Assembly (NCBI GenBank): GCA_027030565.1 | Contig: JALVEU010000062.1 | Span: 1-15,621, forward strand | DNA from: Gammaproteobacteria bacterium | GTDB lineage: Bacteria; Pseudomonadota; Gammaproteobacteria; JAJDOJ01 | Length of the DNA stretch: 15,621 nucleotides | Direction: 5' to 3' | In this document: piece by piece, positions 15,182-15,621 of the stretch | Layout: each line of letters starts with the position of its first letter | Numbering within the stretch: the stretch's first letter is position 1 | Made by a program: the position numbers and the translations under genes | The notes under the pieces: generated by a model | Seen by the model: the letters and a program-made list of their open reading frames with translations, nothing else | Database searches by the model: none | What the model was told of the DNA's origin: nothing

Positions 15182-15256
15182 GAGCCGCGCTCGCAGAGGA
15201 CCGAAACGGCGGAGTTTTCCGCACAAAAGCCGGTTTCACAGAACCGCCTTTCGAGT

Positions 15257-15350
<94 letters not shown>

Positions 15351-15423
15351 TATTCTTCAACCTCCTGACGCCGCCTGCCTCAACCGCCGCAGGAGTCCTC
15401 GACCAAGCGGCTCGCGCCGCTAC

Positions 15424-15578
15424 GAGGGAGGGATTACGGCGGGCTTCCTGCCCGCCGCCCTGCGGGTCGCGCTGCGCGCGATCAAAATCGTTCCCGACGA
15501 TTTTGTCGAACCCTCGGTACGCTTTTGGCGTACATGCGATTTCCAGTCGCACCCCTTCGGCCGCTCGGGCACCTCTCC
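15424..15578 (-). pseudogene. tRNA-Ser copy interrupted in the T-loop
   Basis: Read on the minus strand, bases 15578-15506 repeat the intact tRNA-Ser exactly from its first nucleotide to TTCGA of the T-loop. Then 70 unrelated bp follow (15505-15436). The tRNA then resumes at 15435 with AATCCCTCCCTC: the rest of the T-loop, the T-stem 3' strand and four acceptor bases. One T-loop A is present on both sides. The acceptor end then reads GTAGCG instead of TCCGCCA, so three acceptor pairs and the CCA are lost. Unless an unknown processing step exists, it cannot make a functional tRNA. Confidence 0.88.
15436..15505. mobile_element. 70-bp four-hairpin insert in the tRNA-Ser T-loop
   Basis: Almost every base belongs to one of four consecutive stem-loops. 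CGGCGGGC/GCCCGCCG is an 8-bp stem at 15437-15457. CCC/GGG is at 15458-15466. TCGCGC/GCGCGA is a 6-bp stem at 15467-15481. CAAAATCGT/ACGATTTTG is a 9-bp stem at 15483-15505. There is no coding capacity. The clean placement inside a tRNA copy suggests a small insertion element or palindromic repeat unit; whether it moves is unknown. Confidence 0.6.
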
Positions 15579-15579
15579 G
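15506..15579. repeat. 74-bp direct repeat, copy B (within the interrupted tRNA-Ser)
   Basis: Identical to 15277-15350. Both copies have the same orientation, 229 bp apart. The perfect identity implies recent duplication or gene conversion of the tRNA 5' portion. Confidence 0.97.
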
Positions 15580-15621
15580 GGGGGACGCCCGCGGGTCTGC
15601 GCGAAGGGAAGCGCCGCACCA

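Overview
The window looks like chromosomal DNA from a high-GC gammaproteobacterium. By eye G+C is about two thirds, with GC-rich third codon positions throughout. RNase D, a BolA/IbaG-type protein, ArfB, class I c-type cytochromes and an RND pump point to Proteobacteria. The DUF6231-like and DUF1461-like proteins fit the Chromatiales/Ectothiorhodospiraceae neighbourhood, but that placement is inference; no rRNA is present.

Layout, left to right. (1) 1-5015, minus strand: a tripartite-efflux pair, a periplasmic adaptor followed by an AcrB-like RND permease that runs off the left edge with an unusually long C-terminal tail. No outer-membrane channel gene is in view. (2) 5458-7446, plus strand: RNase D, a coupled DUF6231-like gene and a BolA/IbaG protein, closed by a strong hairpin. 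(3) 7484-8198, minus strand: two small monohaem cytochromes c in tandem. (4) 8440-9948: a small acidic conserved protein (+), a DUF1461-like membrane protein (-) and a lipoprotein (+). The last two are divergent and their predicted start codons share the tetranucleotide CATG. (5) 9980-12257, minus strand: a compact three-gene operon with 4-bp ATGA overlaps. It encodes a small secreted proline-rich protein, a MotA/TolQ/ExbB-like channel subunit and an ExbD/MotB-like subunit with a very long periplasmic coiled coil. This is the best protein-level candidate for an uncharacterised system: a proton-driven stator-like machine of unknown load. (6) 12470-13395, plus strand: a membrane-anchored J-domain protein overlapping arfB (ribosome rescue). 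(7) 13441-13767 (-) encodes an unrecognised small protein, and 13914-14876 (+) encodes a PAS-GGDEF diguanylate cyclase. (8) 14877-15621: no intact protein gene. It holds a GC-rich hairpin, an IS630-like transposase N-terminal remnant, an intact tRNA-Ser(GGA) on the minus strand, and a second, broken tRNA-Ser copy.

The broken tRNA-Ser is the most unusual nucleotide-level structure. Its first 73 tRNA nucleotides are identical to the intact gene. Its T-loop is then split by a 70-bp segment made almost entirely of four consecutive perfect stem-loops, after which the sequence resumes with the 3' half of the T arm and a decayed acceptor strand.

Most other genes are housekeeping or conserved-hypothetical genes in short operons. 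No CRISPR array, integrase, phage gene or recognisable defence gene was found.
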